The translations under genes and the position numbers were made by a program. Below the pieces are notes generated by a model. That model was not told where the DNA came from, ran no database searches, and saw nothing but the letters and a program-made list of their open reading frames with translations. From an uncultured Clostridia bacterium (GTDB taxonomy: Bacteria > Bacillota > Clostridia > Oscillospirales > JAAYOS01): a DNA stretch of 44,681 nucleotides. Shown piece after piece: positions 23,709-32,442 of this stretch (positions within the stretch are counted from its first letter, which is position 1; each line of letters opens with the position of its first letter). The stretch lies in the NCBI GenBank assembly GCA_947631015.1, contig CANRJS010000015.1, positions 1 to 44,681 on the forward strand, given 5' to 3'.

Positions 23709-24704
23709 ATGTATACCGAGATACGCTTTCCGGGTCTTGGGCTGAGCTTTGATCCGCCCACCGACCTTCCGTTCACCGTGTTCGGTCACGACATCAAGTG
23801 GTACGGCGTGATAATCGCCATAGGCTTCCTGCTCGCCGTCACCTACGCGCTCACGCGCTGTGAGAAGTTCGGCTACTCGCGGGACGACCTCATAGACGTC
23901 GTGATAATCGCTGCGCCTGTCGGCATAATCTGCGCGCGCCTCTACTTCTGCTTCTTCTACAACGCTTCCTACTATCTCGCACATCCCGTCGAGATACTCT
24001 ACATCTGGCGCGGCGGGCTCGCGATATACGGCGGTATCATCGGCGGACTTGTCACCGCCGCGATAATCGCCCGCGTAAAGAAGATAAAGCCGCTCGCGAT
24101 ACTCGACCTCGCGAGCATCGGCTTCCCGCTCGCTCAGGCGATAGGACGCTGGGGCAACTTCTTCAACCGCGAGGCTTTCGGCGCGCCCACCGATGTTCTG
24201 TGGCGCATGGAGCTGTGGGACGGGAGCCGCTGGCTCTCGGCGCACCCCTGCTTCCTCTACGAGAGCATCTGGAACCTCGCGGGCTTCGTCATTCTCCACT
24301 TCGCCTCGAAGAAGCGGAAATTCGACGGGCAGATATTTCTCATGTACGTCGCATGGTACGGCATAGGCCGTGCCGTCATAGAAGGGCTCCGTACCGACAG
24401 TCTCTACCTCCCCGGTACCGGCATACGCATAAGTCAGATGCTCGCGGCGGTGAGCGCGCTTACGGCGATAGTCCTGCTCATAGTCATACTTCTCCGCAGG
24501 CCCGACCGGCAGAACATGCAGGTCGAGCGCTACAACCGCGAGAAGGCGCGCAGGGTTCTCGAGCGCGCGGCGGACGAGGCGGCGCCCTACGCCTCCTCTA
24601 TGGTCGACTCCTCCGCCTCGGCAGATCTGGAGCCGGACGCGGAGATAACCTTTGACGCGCCGCCCGCTCCGCAGGACGCAGACGAAACGGAGGACGACAA
24701 GTGA
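23709..24704 (+). CDS. lgt: Prolipoprotein diacylglyceryl transferase
   Basis: 331 residues, seven predicted membrane segments. Moves diacylglycerol from phosphatidylglycerol onto the lipobox Cys of prolipoproteins. Seen: GHDIKWYGVIIAIGF, IWRGGLAIYGGIIGG near residue 100, the signature IGRWGNFFNREAFG near 145, HPCFLYESIWNL near 180, and GIGRAVIEGLRTDSL near 220. The C-terminal 60 residues form a charged cytoplasmic tail (QNMQVERYNREKARRVLERA, then Asp/Glu-rich) longer than in short Lgt proteins. AAAGGAGG lies 13 bases before the ATG, a long spacing. folD overlaps the stop by four bases. Neighbouring predicted lipoproteins are plausible substrates. Confidence 0.95.
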   Translation: MYTEIRFPGLGLSFDPPTDLPFTVFGHDIKWYGVIIAIGFLLAVTYALTRCEKFGYSRDDLIDVVIIAAPVGIICARLYFCFFYNASYYLAHPVEILYIWRGGLAIYGGIIGGLVTAAIIARVKKIKPLAILDLASIGFPLAQAIGRWGNFFNREAFGAPTDVLWRMELWDGSRWLSAHPCFLYESIWNLAGFVILHFASKKRKFDGQIFLMYVAWYGIGRAVIEGLRTDSLYLPGTGIRISQMLAAVSALTAIVLLIVILLRRPDRQNMQVERYNREKARRVLERAADEAAPYASSMVDSSASADLEPDAEITFDAPPAPQDADETEDDK

Positions 24705-25561
24705 GCGCCGCCGTCCTTGACGGGAAGGCGCTCGCCGCCCGCATGCGAAAAGACATAAGGCGTGAGGTCTCGGCGCTCGCGGCGGAGGGCGTCGTCCCGA
24801 CGCTTGCCGTCGTGCTCGTCGGAGACGACCCCGCAAGCCGCGTCTACGTCACGAACAAGGAGCGGGACTGCGAAAAGTGCGGCATCCGCAGCATCGAAAA
24901 GCACCTCCCGGCGGACGCCTCGCAGGCAGAGCTGGAGGCTCTCATTGACGAGTTCAACCGCCGCGACGACGTGCACGGCATACTCGTCCAGCTCCCGATA
25001 CCGAAGCACCTCGACGAGCGCGCCATACTCGACCTCATCGACCCCGCAAAGGACGTCGACGCATTCCACCCCATAAACGTGGGAAAAATGGTGCGCGGAG
25101 ACGGCGTCCTTCTCCCTTGCACGCCGGCGGGCATCATGGCGCTGCTTGACGAGTACGACATTCCGACAGAGGGGCGCGAGTGCGTCGTCATAGGCCGCTC
25201 GAACATCGTCGGCAAGCCGATGGCGCAGCTGCTCCTCGCGCGGAACGGCACCGTCACGATATGTCACAGCCGCACCCGTAACCTCGCGGAGGTCTGCCGC
25301 CGTGCCGACATACTTGTCTCCGCCGTGGGAAAGCGTAATATCGTCACGGCGGACATGGTAAAGCCCGGAGCCGTCGTCGTCGACGTCGCGATGAACACCG
25401 ACGACAGCGGGCACCTCTGCGGCGACTGCGCGGCGGACGTCGCGGACGCCGCAGGTTTCCTCACCCCCGTACCGGGCGGAGTCGGACCGATGACCCGCGT
25501 GATGCTGCTCCGCAACACCCTAACGGCGGCGCGGGCGCAGAATGTGAAATCCACAAAGTAA
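24701..25561 (+). CDS. folD: Methylenetetrahydrofolate dehydrogenase / methenyltetrahydrofolate cyclohydrolase
   Basis: 286 residues. Interconverts 5,10-methylene-, 5,10-methenyl- and 10-formyl-tetrahydrofolate with NADP+. Starts at a GTG overlapping the lgt stop (GTGA), with GGAGG 7 bases upstream. Seen: [20 protein letters not shown] with the catalytic Tyr and Lys, [14 protein letters not shown] near residue 97, [27 protein letters not shown], the nucleotide-binding [18 protein letters not shown] near 160, and [13 protein letters not shown] near 262. fhs, the partner enzyme, follows 50 bases later. Confidence 0.96.
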   Translation: MSAAVLDGKALAARMRKDIRREVSALAAEGVVPTLAVVLVGDDPASRVYVTNKERDCEKCGIRSIEKHLPADASQAELEALIDEFNRRDDVHGILVQLPIPKHLDERAILDLIDPAKDVDAFHPINVGKMVRGDGVLLPCTPAGIMALLDEYDIPTEGRECVVIGRSNIVGKPMAQLLLARNGTVTICHSRTRNLAEVCRRADILVSAVGKRNIVTADMVKPGAVVVDVAMNTDDSGHLCGDCAADVADAAGFLTPVPGGVGPMTRVMLLRNTLTAARAQNVKSTK

Positions 25562-25611
25562 TGACAGGTGGGCATTCGCCCCTTGTAAATAAAACAGAAG
25601 GAGAAGTTTCA

Positions 25612-27264
25612 ATGCCTACCGACATTCAAATCGCACAGGCCGCCAAGCTCGACCCCATCGTGAAAGTCGCGGCGGAGGCCGGCATCCCGGAGGACGACCT
25701 CGAGCTCTACGGCAAGTACAAGGCGAAGCTCTCGCGGGAGTTCCTGCGCTCGGTCGAGTCGAAGCCGAACGGAAAGCTCGTGCTCGTCACGGCGCTCACC
25801 CCCACGCCCGCCGGCGAGGGCAAGACCACCGTCTCGGTCGGTCTTGCGGACGCGCTGCGGCACATCGGCAAGAAGTCGGTCCTCGCGTTGCGCGAACCGT
25901 CGCTCGGACCGGTGTTCGGCGTCAAGGGTGGAGCCGCCGGCGGCGGATACTCGCAGGTCGTGCCGATGGAGGACATCAACCTCCATTTCACGGGCGACCT
26001 CCACGCGATAACCGCCGCCAACAACCTCCTCGCCGCGATGATAGACAACCACATCTATCAGGGCAACAAGCTCGGCATCGACCCGCGCCGCATCACATGG
26101 AAGCGCGCGGTCGACATGAACGACCGTCAGCTCCGCTACATAGTCGACGGTATGGGCGGCAAGGCGCACGGCGTCGTGCGTGAGGACGGTTTCCAGATAA
26201 CCGTCGCGACGGAGGTCATGGCGCTCTTCTGCCTCGCCACCTCGCTTGACGACCTCAAGGCGCGCTGCGCCCGCATCGTCATAGGCGAGACCTACTCCGG
26301 CGAGCGTGTGACGGCGGGCGACCTCCACGCCGAGGGCGCAATGGCGGCGCTCCTGCGGGATGCGCTCTCCCCGAACCTCGTCCAGACGCTCGAGCACACC
26401 CCCGCCATCGTCCACGGCGGGCCGTTCGCGAACATCGCGCACGGCTGCAACAGCGTCAGCGCGACGAAGCTCGCCCTCAAGCTCGGCGAATACTGCGTCA
26501 CGGAGGCAGGCTTCGGCGCGGACCTCGGCGCGGAAAAATTCCTTGACATCAAGTGCCGCATGGCGGGTCTCCGGCCGGACGCGTGCGTGATAGTCGCCAC
26601 CATCCGCGCGATGAAGCATCACGGCGGCGGAGACGACCTCGCGGCGCTCGAAGCGGGCTTTGCAAACCTCGAACGGCATATCCGCAACATCCGCGAGGTG
26701 TACAACCTCAGCGCGGCTGTCGCGATAAACCGCTTCACCACCGACACCGACGAGGAGGTCGCGCTCGTGCAGCGCCTCTGTGAGAGCATCGGCGCGAAGG
26801 CCGTTCCCGTAACGATATGGGCAGACGGCGGCGCGGGCGGCACGGAGCTTGCAAAGGAGGTCGTCCGCCTCTGCGAGGAGGGCAAGAGCGACCTCACCTA
26901 CTGCTACCCGGACGAGATGAAGCTGAAGGACAAGATACGCGCCGTCGTGAAGCGCGTGTACCGCGGCAAGGGCGTGACGTTTGCCGCACCGGCGTCCCGC
27001 GAGCTGAACCGTCTCCAGAAGGAGGGCTACGGGAACCTCCCGGTCTGCATAGCAAAGACGCAGTACTCCTTCTCGGACAATCCTAAGCTGCTCGCCGCCC
27101 CGGAGGACTTCGAGGTGACGATTCGCGACGTGCGCCTCAGCGCCGGCGCGGGCTTCGTCGTCGCGTATGCCGGCGACATCATGACAATGCCGGGGCTCCC
27201 GCCCGTCCCCGCCGCCGAGAGCATCGACCTCGACGAGAACGGGAATATCGTAGGACTATTCTAA
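25612..27264 (+). CDS. fhs: Formate-tetrahydrofolate ligase
   Basis: 550 residues from ATG 25612 with GAAGGAGAAG upstream. Joins formate to tetrahydrofolate with ATP to give 10-formyl-tetrahydrofolate. Seen: ATP-binding [20 protein letters not shown] near residue 65, [20 protein letters not shown] near 97, [20 protein letters not shown], and C-terminal [17 protein letters not shown], all diagnostic. With FolD it forms a one-carbon entry used for purines and, in acetogens, the methyl branch; no other acetogenesis gene is in the window. A repeat array begins at the stop codon. Confidence 0.97.
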   Translation: MPTDIQIAQAAKLDPIVKVAAEAGIPEDDLELYGKYKAKLSREFLRSVESKPNGKLVLVTALTPTPAGEGKTTVSVGLADALRHIGKKSVLALREPSLGPVFGVKGGAAGGGYSQVVPMEDINLHFTGDLHAITAANNLLAAMIDNHIYQGNKLGIDPRRITWKRAVDMNDRQLRYIVDGMGGKAHGVVREDGFQITVATEVMALFCLATSLDDLKARCARIVIGETYSGERVTAGDLHAEGAMAALLRDALSPNLVQTLEHTPAIVHGGPFANIAHGCNSVSATKLALKLGEYCVTEAGFGADLGAEKFLDIKCRMAGLRPDACVIVATIRAMKHHGGGDDLAALEAGFANLERHIRNIREVYNLSAAVAINRFTTDTDEEVALVQRLCESIGAKAVPVTIWADGGAGGTELAKEVVRLCEEGKSDLTYCYPDEMKLKDKIRAVVKRVYRGKGVTFAAPASRELNRLQKEGYGNLPVCIAKTQYSFSDNPKLLAAPEDFEVTIRDVRLSAGAGFVVAYAGDIMTMPGLPPVPAAESIDLDENGNIVGLF

Positions 27265-27265
27265 G

Positions 27266-27480
27266 ATTTCGCGGGAAATCGCGCGGGCTTCGCCCGCTTA
27301 CCAATTTCCCGCGAAGCTGTCGGATAGGGCAAAGCCCTACCGACAGCAGCGCTCCGCTACGCGCCTCGACGGCTTCGCCGTCGAGACGCACGCTCCGCGA
27401 GAAGTATTTTTCCCGACGTACACGCCGTCGGGAAAAATAGATTTTACTTTATTTCGCGCCTCACGGCGTGAAACTCTACG
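27266..27480. repeat. Mosaic hairpin repeat after fhs
   Basis: Starts two bases after the fhs stop. In order: a terminal hairpin TTCGCGGGAAAT/ATTTCCCGCGAA (27268-27279 with 27304-27315) enclosing GCGGGCTTCGCCCGC; module E, CTGTCGG...CCGACAG around 27317-27347; module C, CTCGACGGCTTCGCCGTCGAG near 27363-27384; TTTTCCCGACG/CGTCGGGAAAA near 27410-27439; and an inverted module B (CGCGCCTCACGGCG, GAAACTCTACGAGGC). No gene is present. The first hairpin probably ends fhs transcription. Confidence 0.82.
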
Positions 27481-27486
27481 AGGCTG

Positions 27487-27526
27487 AAATAACGGACGGT
27501 GCGATTTATCGCACCGTCCGTTATTT
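27487..27526. terminator. Bidirectional terminator between fhs and the third paralogue
   Basis: A perfect 18-bp stem (27487-27504 with 27509-27526), loop TTTA; arms begin AAATAACGGACGGTGCGA, giving a T-rich 3' flank on either strand. Confidence 0.85.
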
Positions 27527-27557
27527 GTTGCGGCAGTTTGCGTGGTGCCGGAGCGCG

Positions 27558-28655
27558 TTACTCGGGTGTCTCCGCAAAGTTCAGATACAGGTAGAGGGTG
27601 TAGGTCTCGCCCGAGCCGTCCTCGTTCTCGGCAAAGGTCATCGAAAGGCGGTAGTTCCCACCACTGTCCCAGTTTTGGAGACCTATGGAGCTTATCGGAA
27701 TAAGCCGAGGCGCGGGCTCGCCGTTTGATTCGGCGATACGCGTCCATTGCAGATACTGACCGGTTGGCGGAAAATCGCTGGTAATGCCGTCCTCGACCGT
27801 CCGGTACGCGCCGTTTTCCTCCCGTTCGAGCTTCATCGTGTCGGCCTGCAAATATCGGGTATCCCCGTCCGCATAGAGCAGCAGGTCAAGAGCGGCAAGG
27901 GAGCCGTTGTCTCCGCTGCGGTCGGTAAGAGTGTACGCCGCGACGCCTATCGGGTCGTCCCCGTACTGCGGTATGTCGAACTCGAAGGTTATCTCCTCCT
28001 CCGCCTCGCCGTTGGAGCCTCCGAACGCCGTTACATCCTCGCCGTTTAACGGCTCGAAGGGGATGGTGTCCTCGGTCCACAGCGGCACATACTCCCGCGC
28101 TACAACGCGGGCGCGGTAGTGCCCCGGAAGATAGTCATCGAGTTCTACTGCCAGCACCTGCTCGTTCCATTCCGTCTCGTATGGATGCACGAATGAGCCG
28201 TAAACTAGCGGCGGAGTGTCAAACGCATATCCGATAAGCGTCCTAGTCCTCGGAGAAGCGTTGGAAACGCTGCCGCAGGCGGCCCAGCTGTCGCCGTCCT
28301 GCCGCTCAACGGTGCCGACTATTACGGAACCGCTGTCTCCCCGGACAAGCTCTCCGTCCTCCCAGAGGTTGTCGCCGAGCGAGTAATATTTGCCGTCGCC
28401 GGTCCGTATCTCCAGTTCGACGCTTATTCCGGGAGAGAGATTCAGGTATTTGCCGCTCATTCCCGTGACCGTCACCTCAAACTGTCCCCTGCTTCCCGAT
28501 GTGAACGTCTCGGGCTCGGTGAAGGTGAGAACGTCCGGCGCGTCCGGCACTCCGCTCTCATCGCCCGGCGAACAGGATGAGAACATAAGCCAGACGGCAA
28601 TCGAAAGAGCCAACAGCGCCGAGAAACATCTTTTTGCCGTGTTATTCGCTTTCAT
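27558..28655 (-). CDS. Predicted lipoprotein, paralogue 3 of 3
   Basis: 365 residues from ATG 28655 (AAGGGGGG upstream). Signal peptide runs MKANNTAKRCFSALLALSIA to SSC; the lipobox is FSSC, with Phe at -3, which is less usual. The C-terminus GNYRLSMTFAENEDGSGETY matches the ends of the proteins at 21045-22091 and 22476-23567 (RYRL-EFCEN-DGSGE), and the general plan (signal, acidic Ig-like middle, same end) is shared, though the Cys-containing ICRSN and CGTA motifs are absent. No catalytic motif seen. Opposite strand to the other two and separated from them by lgt-folD-fhs. Role unknown. Confidence 0.8.
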   Translation of the reverse strand: MKANNTAKRCFSALLALSIAVWLMFSSCSPGDESGVPDAPDVLTFTEPETFTSGSRGQFEVTVTGMSGKYLNLSPGISVELEIRTGDGKYYSLGDNLWEDGELVRGDSGSVIVGTVERQDGDSWAACGSVSNASPRTRTLIGYAFDTPPLVYGSFVHPYETEWNEQVLAVELDDYLPGHYRARVVAREYVPLWTEDTIPFEPLNGEDVTAFGGSNGEAEEEITFEFDIPQYGDDPIGVAAYTLTDRSGDNGSLAALDLLLYADGDTRYLQADTMKLEREENGAYRTVEDGITSDFPPTGQYLQWTRIAESNGEPAPRLIPISSIGLQNWDSGGNYRLSMTFAENEDGSGETYTLYLYLNFAETPE

Positions 28656-28698
28656 TTTTACTGCCCCCCTTTTTCCGGCTTCCGCCGTTTTCGTCTGT

Positions 28699-28748
28699 AT
28701 ATGTCCGCACATCGCCAAAAGAGGACAGCTTTTTTGAAAAAATTTTTC
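28699..28748 (-). promoter_or_regulatory. Promoter/operator-like element of paralogue 3
   Basis: On the minus strand: GAAAAATTTTTTC (28748-28736), AAAAAAGC, TGTCC (28727-28723), 15 bases, CGGACATAT (28707-28699). Same order and same 15-base spacing as 22122-22170. Here it ends 43 bases before the ATG, a normal promoter position. Confidence 0.65.
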
Positions 28749-28757
28749 GACAGACAA

Positions 28758-28794
28758 AAAGCAGCCCGTGCGGCATAGCCGCACGGGCTGCTTT
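28758..28794 (-). terminator. Terminator of the NUDIX gene
   Basis: 16-bp perfect stem AAAGCAGCCCGTGCGG (28758-28773) with 28779-28794, 5-base loop, followed by TTTTTGTC on the minus strand. Confidence 0.88.
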
Positions 28795-28844
28795 GTCACA
28801 TATCCCGCATATAAAGCTTCCCGCCCGCGCACATCGGATGCCGC

Positions 28845-29291
28845 TCACAGCAGCGTCGGCTTCCACTTGTCTCCGTCGCGCTCGTAGATGAACTCGCTCA
28901 CGCCGTCATCCTCGAACGCGCGGAGCTGCACGTCGAGCTCGGGTACCTGCTCCATCGACGCTATCTCATCCTTCGTCGCCCAGAACATCCTGCCCTCCGA
29001 GGAAGAGCGCAGCTCTCCCGAAAACTCGCTCGTCTCGAAGTAGACCACTATGTACCGTGCGTCCTCCTTCGTCTGGAACTGCTTTATCGCGCGGAGGCGG
29101 ACGCTTCCTATCGTAAGACCCGTCTCCTCGTACACCTCGCGCCGCGCGGCGCGGACAAAGCTCTCCTCCCGCTCGACGTGTCCCCCGGGGAGGCTGACGC
29201 CGTGCCAGCCCGGGTCGACCCTGTCCTGAAAGAGTATCCTGTCCCCGTCGCGCACGAGGACGAGCACCGTGAATATCGCGCTTTCCGGCAT
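28845..29291 (-). CDS. NUDIX hydrolase (MutT/8-oxo-dGTPase-like)
   Basis: 148 residues. A complete Nudix box is present: GGHVEREESFVRAARR followed by EVYEETGL, fitting G-x5-E-x7-REUxEExGU, so the enzyme should cleave a nucleoside diphosphate linked to another group. Preceded by VDPGWHGVSLPGG as in MutT/YtkD-type proteins; SSSEGRMFWATKDEIASM is typical of the following strand. Substrate is not certain. The ATG at 29291 has GGAGGG upstream inside the end of the ZIP gene, whose stop is 3 bases away, so the two are coupled. A terminator follows. Confidence 0.88.
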   Translation of the reverse strand: MPESAIFTVLVLVRDGDRILFQDRVDPGWHGVSLPGGHVEREESFVRAARREVYEETGLTIGSVRLRAIKQFQTKEDARYIVVYFETSEFSGELRSSSEGRMFWATKDEIASMEQVPELDVQLRAFEDDGVSEFIYERDGDKWKPTLL

Positions 29292-29294
29292 GAT

Positions 29295-30062
29295 TCAACC
29301 CTCCAAAAAATGTTCGAGCAGCAGCATCGCTATGAATCCGAGCACCTGCGCACAGGTCGCCAGGTGCGACTCGCCGTGCGAGTGTGCGGAGGGTATCATC
29401 TCCCCGCAGACGACGCAGAGCATCGTCCCTCCCGCGAACGCCAGCGCAAACGGGAGTATCGCTGCCGCCAGGCTCACGGCGGAGTAGCCTATGAGCACGC
29501 CCACGACCTCCACGAGTCCGGTGAGCAGCGCCACAACAAAGCTCTGCCCCGCGCTCATTCCGGCCGAAAGCATCGAGGCTATAAGCAGCATACCGACCGG
29601 TATGTTGTGAAGCGCTATGCTTCCCGCGACCGCGAGCGCCGCCGCCGTGCCGCCGCCGAAGCCAACGCCCGCCGCTATGCCCTCCGGCAGATTGTGGACG
29701 GCTATCGCGAGGACGAACAGCACCGCGCGGTCGAGCGCGCGTCCGCGCTCCCCCTCGGCGTTCTCGACGCCGGTGAAGCGCCGCAGATGCGGCGCGGCGT
29801 GGTCGAGCAGCGTGATAAAGAGCGTTCCCGCGAGTATGCCCGCAACGGTCACCCATATCCCGTTCTCCCCTCCGGCCTCGACCGAGGGTATGATGAGTCC
29901 GAGCACCGCCGCCGCGAGCATCACCCCGCCCGCGAACGCCATTACCGCGTCCCCGAGCTTCTGCGAGGGCTTACGTATAAAGAAGCCTGCCGCCGCGCCG
30001 ACGACCATCGCTCCGCCTATGCCGAGCGCGCTCAAAAGTACGATGATAAAGATTACCTCCAA
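29295..30062 (-). CDS. ZIP-family divalent-metal transporter (start codon uncertain)
   Basis: Up to 255 residues, about eight membrane segments. The ZIP motif HNLPEG (residues 123-128) is intact; the second motif reads HNIPVG instead of the usual HNIPEG, losing a Glu that is often a metal ligand. A charged loop (RRFTGVENAEGERGRALDR) precedes it, and HSHGESH lies near the C-terminus. Likely imports zinc or related ions. No ATG or GTG is in frame at the start. The TTG at 30062 overlaps GGAGG itself; the codons with correct spacing after GGAGG are ATC-ATC at 30047-30042. NUDIX follows in the same operon. Confidence 0.85.
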   Translation of the reverse strand: MEVIFIIVLLSALGIGGAMVVGAAAGFFIRKPSQKLGDAVMAFAGGVMLAAAVLGLIIPSVEAGGENGIWVTVAGILAGTLFITLLDHAAPHLRRFTGVENAEGERGRALDRAVLFVLAIAVHNLPEGIAAGVGFGGGTAAALAVAGSIALHNIPVGMLLIASMLSAGMSAGQSFVVALLTGLVEVVGVLIGYSAVSLAAAILPFALAFAGGTMLCVVCGEMIPSAHSHGESHLATCAQVLGFIAMLLLEHFLEG

Positions 30063-30073
30063 ACAAAAACGAA

Positions 30074-30099
30074 AAGCGGACGACGCGCGTCATCCGCTT
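30074..30099 (-). terminator. Terminator of the unknown membrane-protein gene
   Basis: AAGCGGATGACG pairs with CGTCGTCCGCTT (one G-T pair), followed on the minus strand by TTTTCGTTTTTG. It is 20 bases past the stop at 30120. Confidence 0.75.
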
Positions 30100-30119
30100 A
30101 AAGCGTGTATATCCGGCCG

Positions 30120-30908
30120 TTACAGCATCTTCACGGTGTAGTAGACCGCGAGTATGAGCAGATACGCGACCATAACAAAGACAAGGTAATACGCCACGGT
30201 CGCGCCGAAGATAAAGCCGGCAAGGAGGCACGCCGCCGTCACGCCCGCAGTTATGTAGCTGAGAAGATACTTCGTCGTCTTGGGCATGACTTCAAAAGCC
30301 CTCGAGCCTATTTTGACCGTGCCGTTGTTCTTTTCCACGAGCTTTACGGCGCAGGCGTATGCAGCAAGCAGTACGAACGCGGCTATGAGACCGGCTATCG
30401 CGAGGTTGAATTGGAAGAACCGTCCCACCACGAATCCGTCCGCAATCGAGCGGCTGAGATACCACAGCAGGACCGCGCCGCACGCACACACGAGCGACAT
30501 GAGGAAGAAGTCGCGCGGATAGAGCAGGTAGACAAGTATCAACGCGCTTGCCACCGGCACAAAGACATACATCATCTTCACGCCGCTCGTCGTAAGCGCC
30601 GCACAGCAGAACGCGCACACCGCGACTATCGCACAGCCGAGCGCGACGTTCTTTCCGCAAATCACCTTATATTCGCGCTTCTTGCCGAATATCTCCCAGA
30701 CGATGCCCGCGACCATCCCCAGAAAGGCTGCCCCCGTCAGGACATACAGCACCTTCTGGATGACAAACATCGTCTCGACTCTGGAATACATGCGGTACGC
30801 GCCCATCAGCCCCAGTATCAGAACAAAAGCCAGGGTAAACACCGCAAGTACGCGATTTGTGAGGTAATCCTCCCGACGCTGCGCCGTTTTTTTATTTTCC
30901 GCTGCCAT
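30120..30908 (-). CDS. Polytopic membrane protein of unknown function
   Basis: 262 residues. A charged N-terminus (MAAENKKTAQRREDYLTNR) is followed by about seven or eight membrane segments: near residues 20-37, 50-68, 88-103, 110-128, 133-150, 165-187, 215-232 and 238-258. A basic stretch FGKKREYKVICGKN and VEKNNGTVKIGSRAFEVMPKTTKY form cytoplasmic loops by the positive-inside rule. I recognise no family motif. GGGAGG lies before the ATG; it has its own promoter and terminator, so it is a single-gene unit. Confidence 0.75.
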   Translation of the reverse strand: MAAENKKTAQRREDYLTNRVLAVFTLAFVLILGLMGAYRMYSRVETMFVIQKVLYVLTGAAFLGMVAGIVWEIFGKKREYKVICGKNVALGCAIVAVCAFCCAALTTSGVKMMYVFVPVASALILVYLLYPRDFFLMSLVCACGAVLLWYLSRSIADGFVVGRFFQFNLAIAGLIAAFVLLAAYACAVKLVEKNNGTVKIGSRAFEVMPKTTKYLLSYITAGVTAACLLAGFIFGATVAYYLVFVMVAYLLILAVYYTVKML

Positions 30909-30960
30909 CTCTATCCTCCCGAACCTGTCTCAAAAGGCGGACCACCCGCCCACTCTGATT

Positions 30961-30989
30961 ATTGTATCAAATTTTACTTCCAAGGTCAA
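30961..30989 (-). promoter_or_regulatory. Promoter of the unknown membrane-protein gene
   Basis: Minus strand TTGACC (30989-30984), 17-base spacer, TACAAT (30966-30961), about 52 bases before the ATG. Confidence 0.78.
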
Positions 30990-31051
30990 GCATTATCGGG
31001 AAATTGCGAAAAAGCGCGAATTTCCGTGCCCGTGAAGCCTCATCGCGGGCT

Positions 31052-31444
31052 TTACTCCCGACGCTCAAGCTCGAAGGCGTTGGGAAGCAGCTCCTCCCGT
31101 CCGAGCTCCCGCCACCCGTCCTCGGGCGAAGCACAGAGGACGCGAATGTCCGGCGCGAGCTCGAATATGAACTGGCGGCATATCCCGCAGGGCGTACAGA
31201 ACCCGCCCTCGCTCGCGGCGACGGCGAGACGTACAAACTCCCGCTTCCCCGCGGCTATCGCCGCGCCGAAGGCCATCCGCTCGGCGCAGACCGTCGCGCC
31301 GTAGCTGCCGCATTCGACGTTGCAGCCGACGAAAATCTTCCCGTCCGCGCATTCGAGCGCCGCGCCGACGTGGAACCCCGAATACGGCGCGTATGCGTTA
31401 TCCCTCACGCGCCGCGCCTCCGCGACAAGCTCCTTATCAGTCAT
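31052..31444 (-). CDS. cdd: Cytidine deaminase
   Basis: 130 residues, the size of the tetrameric enzyme. Deaminates cytidine and deoxycytidine to uridine forms with a catalytic zinc. Seen: APYSGFHVGAALE, the substrate/zinc motif NVECGSYGATVCAERMA with CAE, and the second zinc motif CTPCGICRQFIFEL. The ATG at 31444 overlaps the end of the glycosyltransferase gene by 8 bases, so it is translationally coupled. It is the last gene of the group RCC1-protease, CPBP, GT2, cdd. Confidence 0.95.
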   Translation of the reverse strand: MTDKELVAEARRVRDNAYAPYSGFHVGAALECADGKIFVGCNVECGSYGATVCAERMAFGAAIAAGKREFVRLAVAASEGGFCTPCGICRQFIFELAPDIRVLCASPEDGWRELGREELLPNAFELERRE

Positions 31445-32372
31445 CAAAGCCTACCCTCTCCGCCACGATGTAGTACGGACGTCCGCGCGCCTCGTCAAGC
31501 ACCCGCGAGAGGTACTGGCCGATGATGCCGAGCATCAGCATCACAAGTCCGAGCGCCGCAAGAACAAATCCGCCGATATAGTAGAGCGCGTTCACCGCCG
31601 TCCATACGCCGGTGAGGTGCAGCATAAGCGTCACGAGCAGGTAGACGCAGCTCATAAACAGCGTGAATATCCCGAGCCCCGTCGCGAACGCGAGCGGCTT
31701 GTAGGAGAAGGACGCGATGCCGTCGCCCGCGAGGCGGAGCATCTTCTTGAGGGTGTACTTCGTCTCGCCGACAGTCCGCTCCTCGCGGACATATTCGACC
31801 GCCGCCTGCCTGAATCCCACCCAGCTCACAAGCCCCCGGATGTAGCGGTTGTGCTCGGGCAGGGAATTCATCACATCGCAGACCTGCCGGCTGAGCAGCC
31901 GGAAGTCGCCGGTGTCGACCGGGATGTCGACCGTCGTGAGACTGTCGAGCACGCGGTAGAATACCTTCGCCGTGAGCAGCTTGAACGCGGTCTCGCCCTT
32001 CCGCTTTCCGCGCTTGCCGTAAACGACGTCGTACCCCTCGCGCCATTTCTCTATCATGACGGGTATGACCTCGGGCGGATCCTGAAGGTCGGCATCTATG
32101 ACGACGACGGCGTCCCCGCGCGACTCCGCCATTCCCGCGCTTATCGCGCACTGGTGGCCGAAGTTCCGCGAGAAGCTTATCAGCTTCGAGCGCGGGTCGC
32201 GCGCGCATATACCGCGCAGCAGCTCCGGAGAATTATCCCTGCTGCCGTCGTTGACAAATATCAGCTCGTAGTCCTCTCCGGTCTTATCCATGGTCTCCTT
32301 GAGGCGGTCATGGCTCCATTCTATCAGCCCCTCCTCATTAAAGACCGGCACGACTATGGATATAAGCGACAT
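31437..32372 (-). CDS. Family 2 glycosyltransferase with C-terminal membrane segments (DPM1/GtrB-like)
   Basis: 311 residues from ATG 32372 (GGGAGG upstream). GT-A fold start SLISIVVPVFNEEGLIE, VNDGSRDNS near residue 40, the metal-binding VVVIDADLQDPPEVIP near 90 and VYGKRGKRKGETAFK near 118. Two membrane segments follow (about 222-250 and 258-285), then an amphipathic end ARGRPYYIVAERVG. This plan is that of polyprenyl-phosphate sugar synthases that charge undecaprenyl phosphate with one hexose. The sugar is unknown. cdd overlaps its 3' end. Confidence 0.9.
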   Translation of the reverse strand: MSLISIVVPVFNEEGLIEWSHDRLKETMDKTGEDYELIFVNDGSRDNSPELLRGICARDPRSKLISFSRNFGHQCAISAGMAESRGDAVVVIDADLQDPPEVIPVMIEKWREGYDVVYGKRGKRKGETAFKLLTAKVFYRVLDSLTTVDIPVDTGDFRLLSRQVCDVMNSLPEHNRYIRGLVSWVGFRQAAVEYVREERTVGETKYTLKKMLRLAGDGIASFSYKPLAFATGLGIFTLFMSCVYLLVTLMLHLTGVWTAVNALYYIGGFVLAALGLVMLMLGIIGQYLSRVLDEARGRPYYIVAERVGFDD

Positions 32373-32442
32373 TTCAGCATCCTCCCAACTTTTTCTTAGA
32401 CGCGGCACCGCGGAAAAAGTTCCGCGCTCCGAAAAATTTCTC

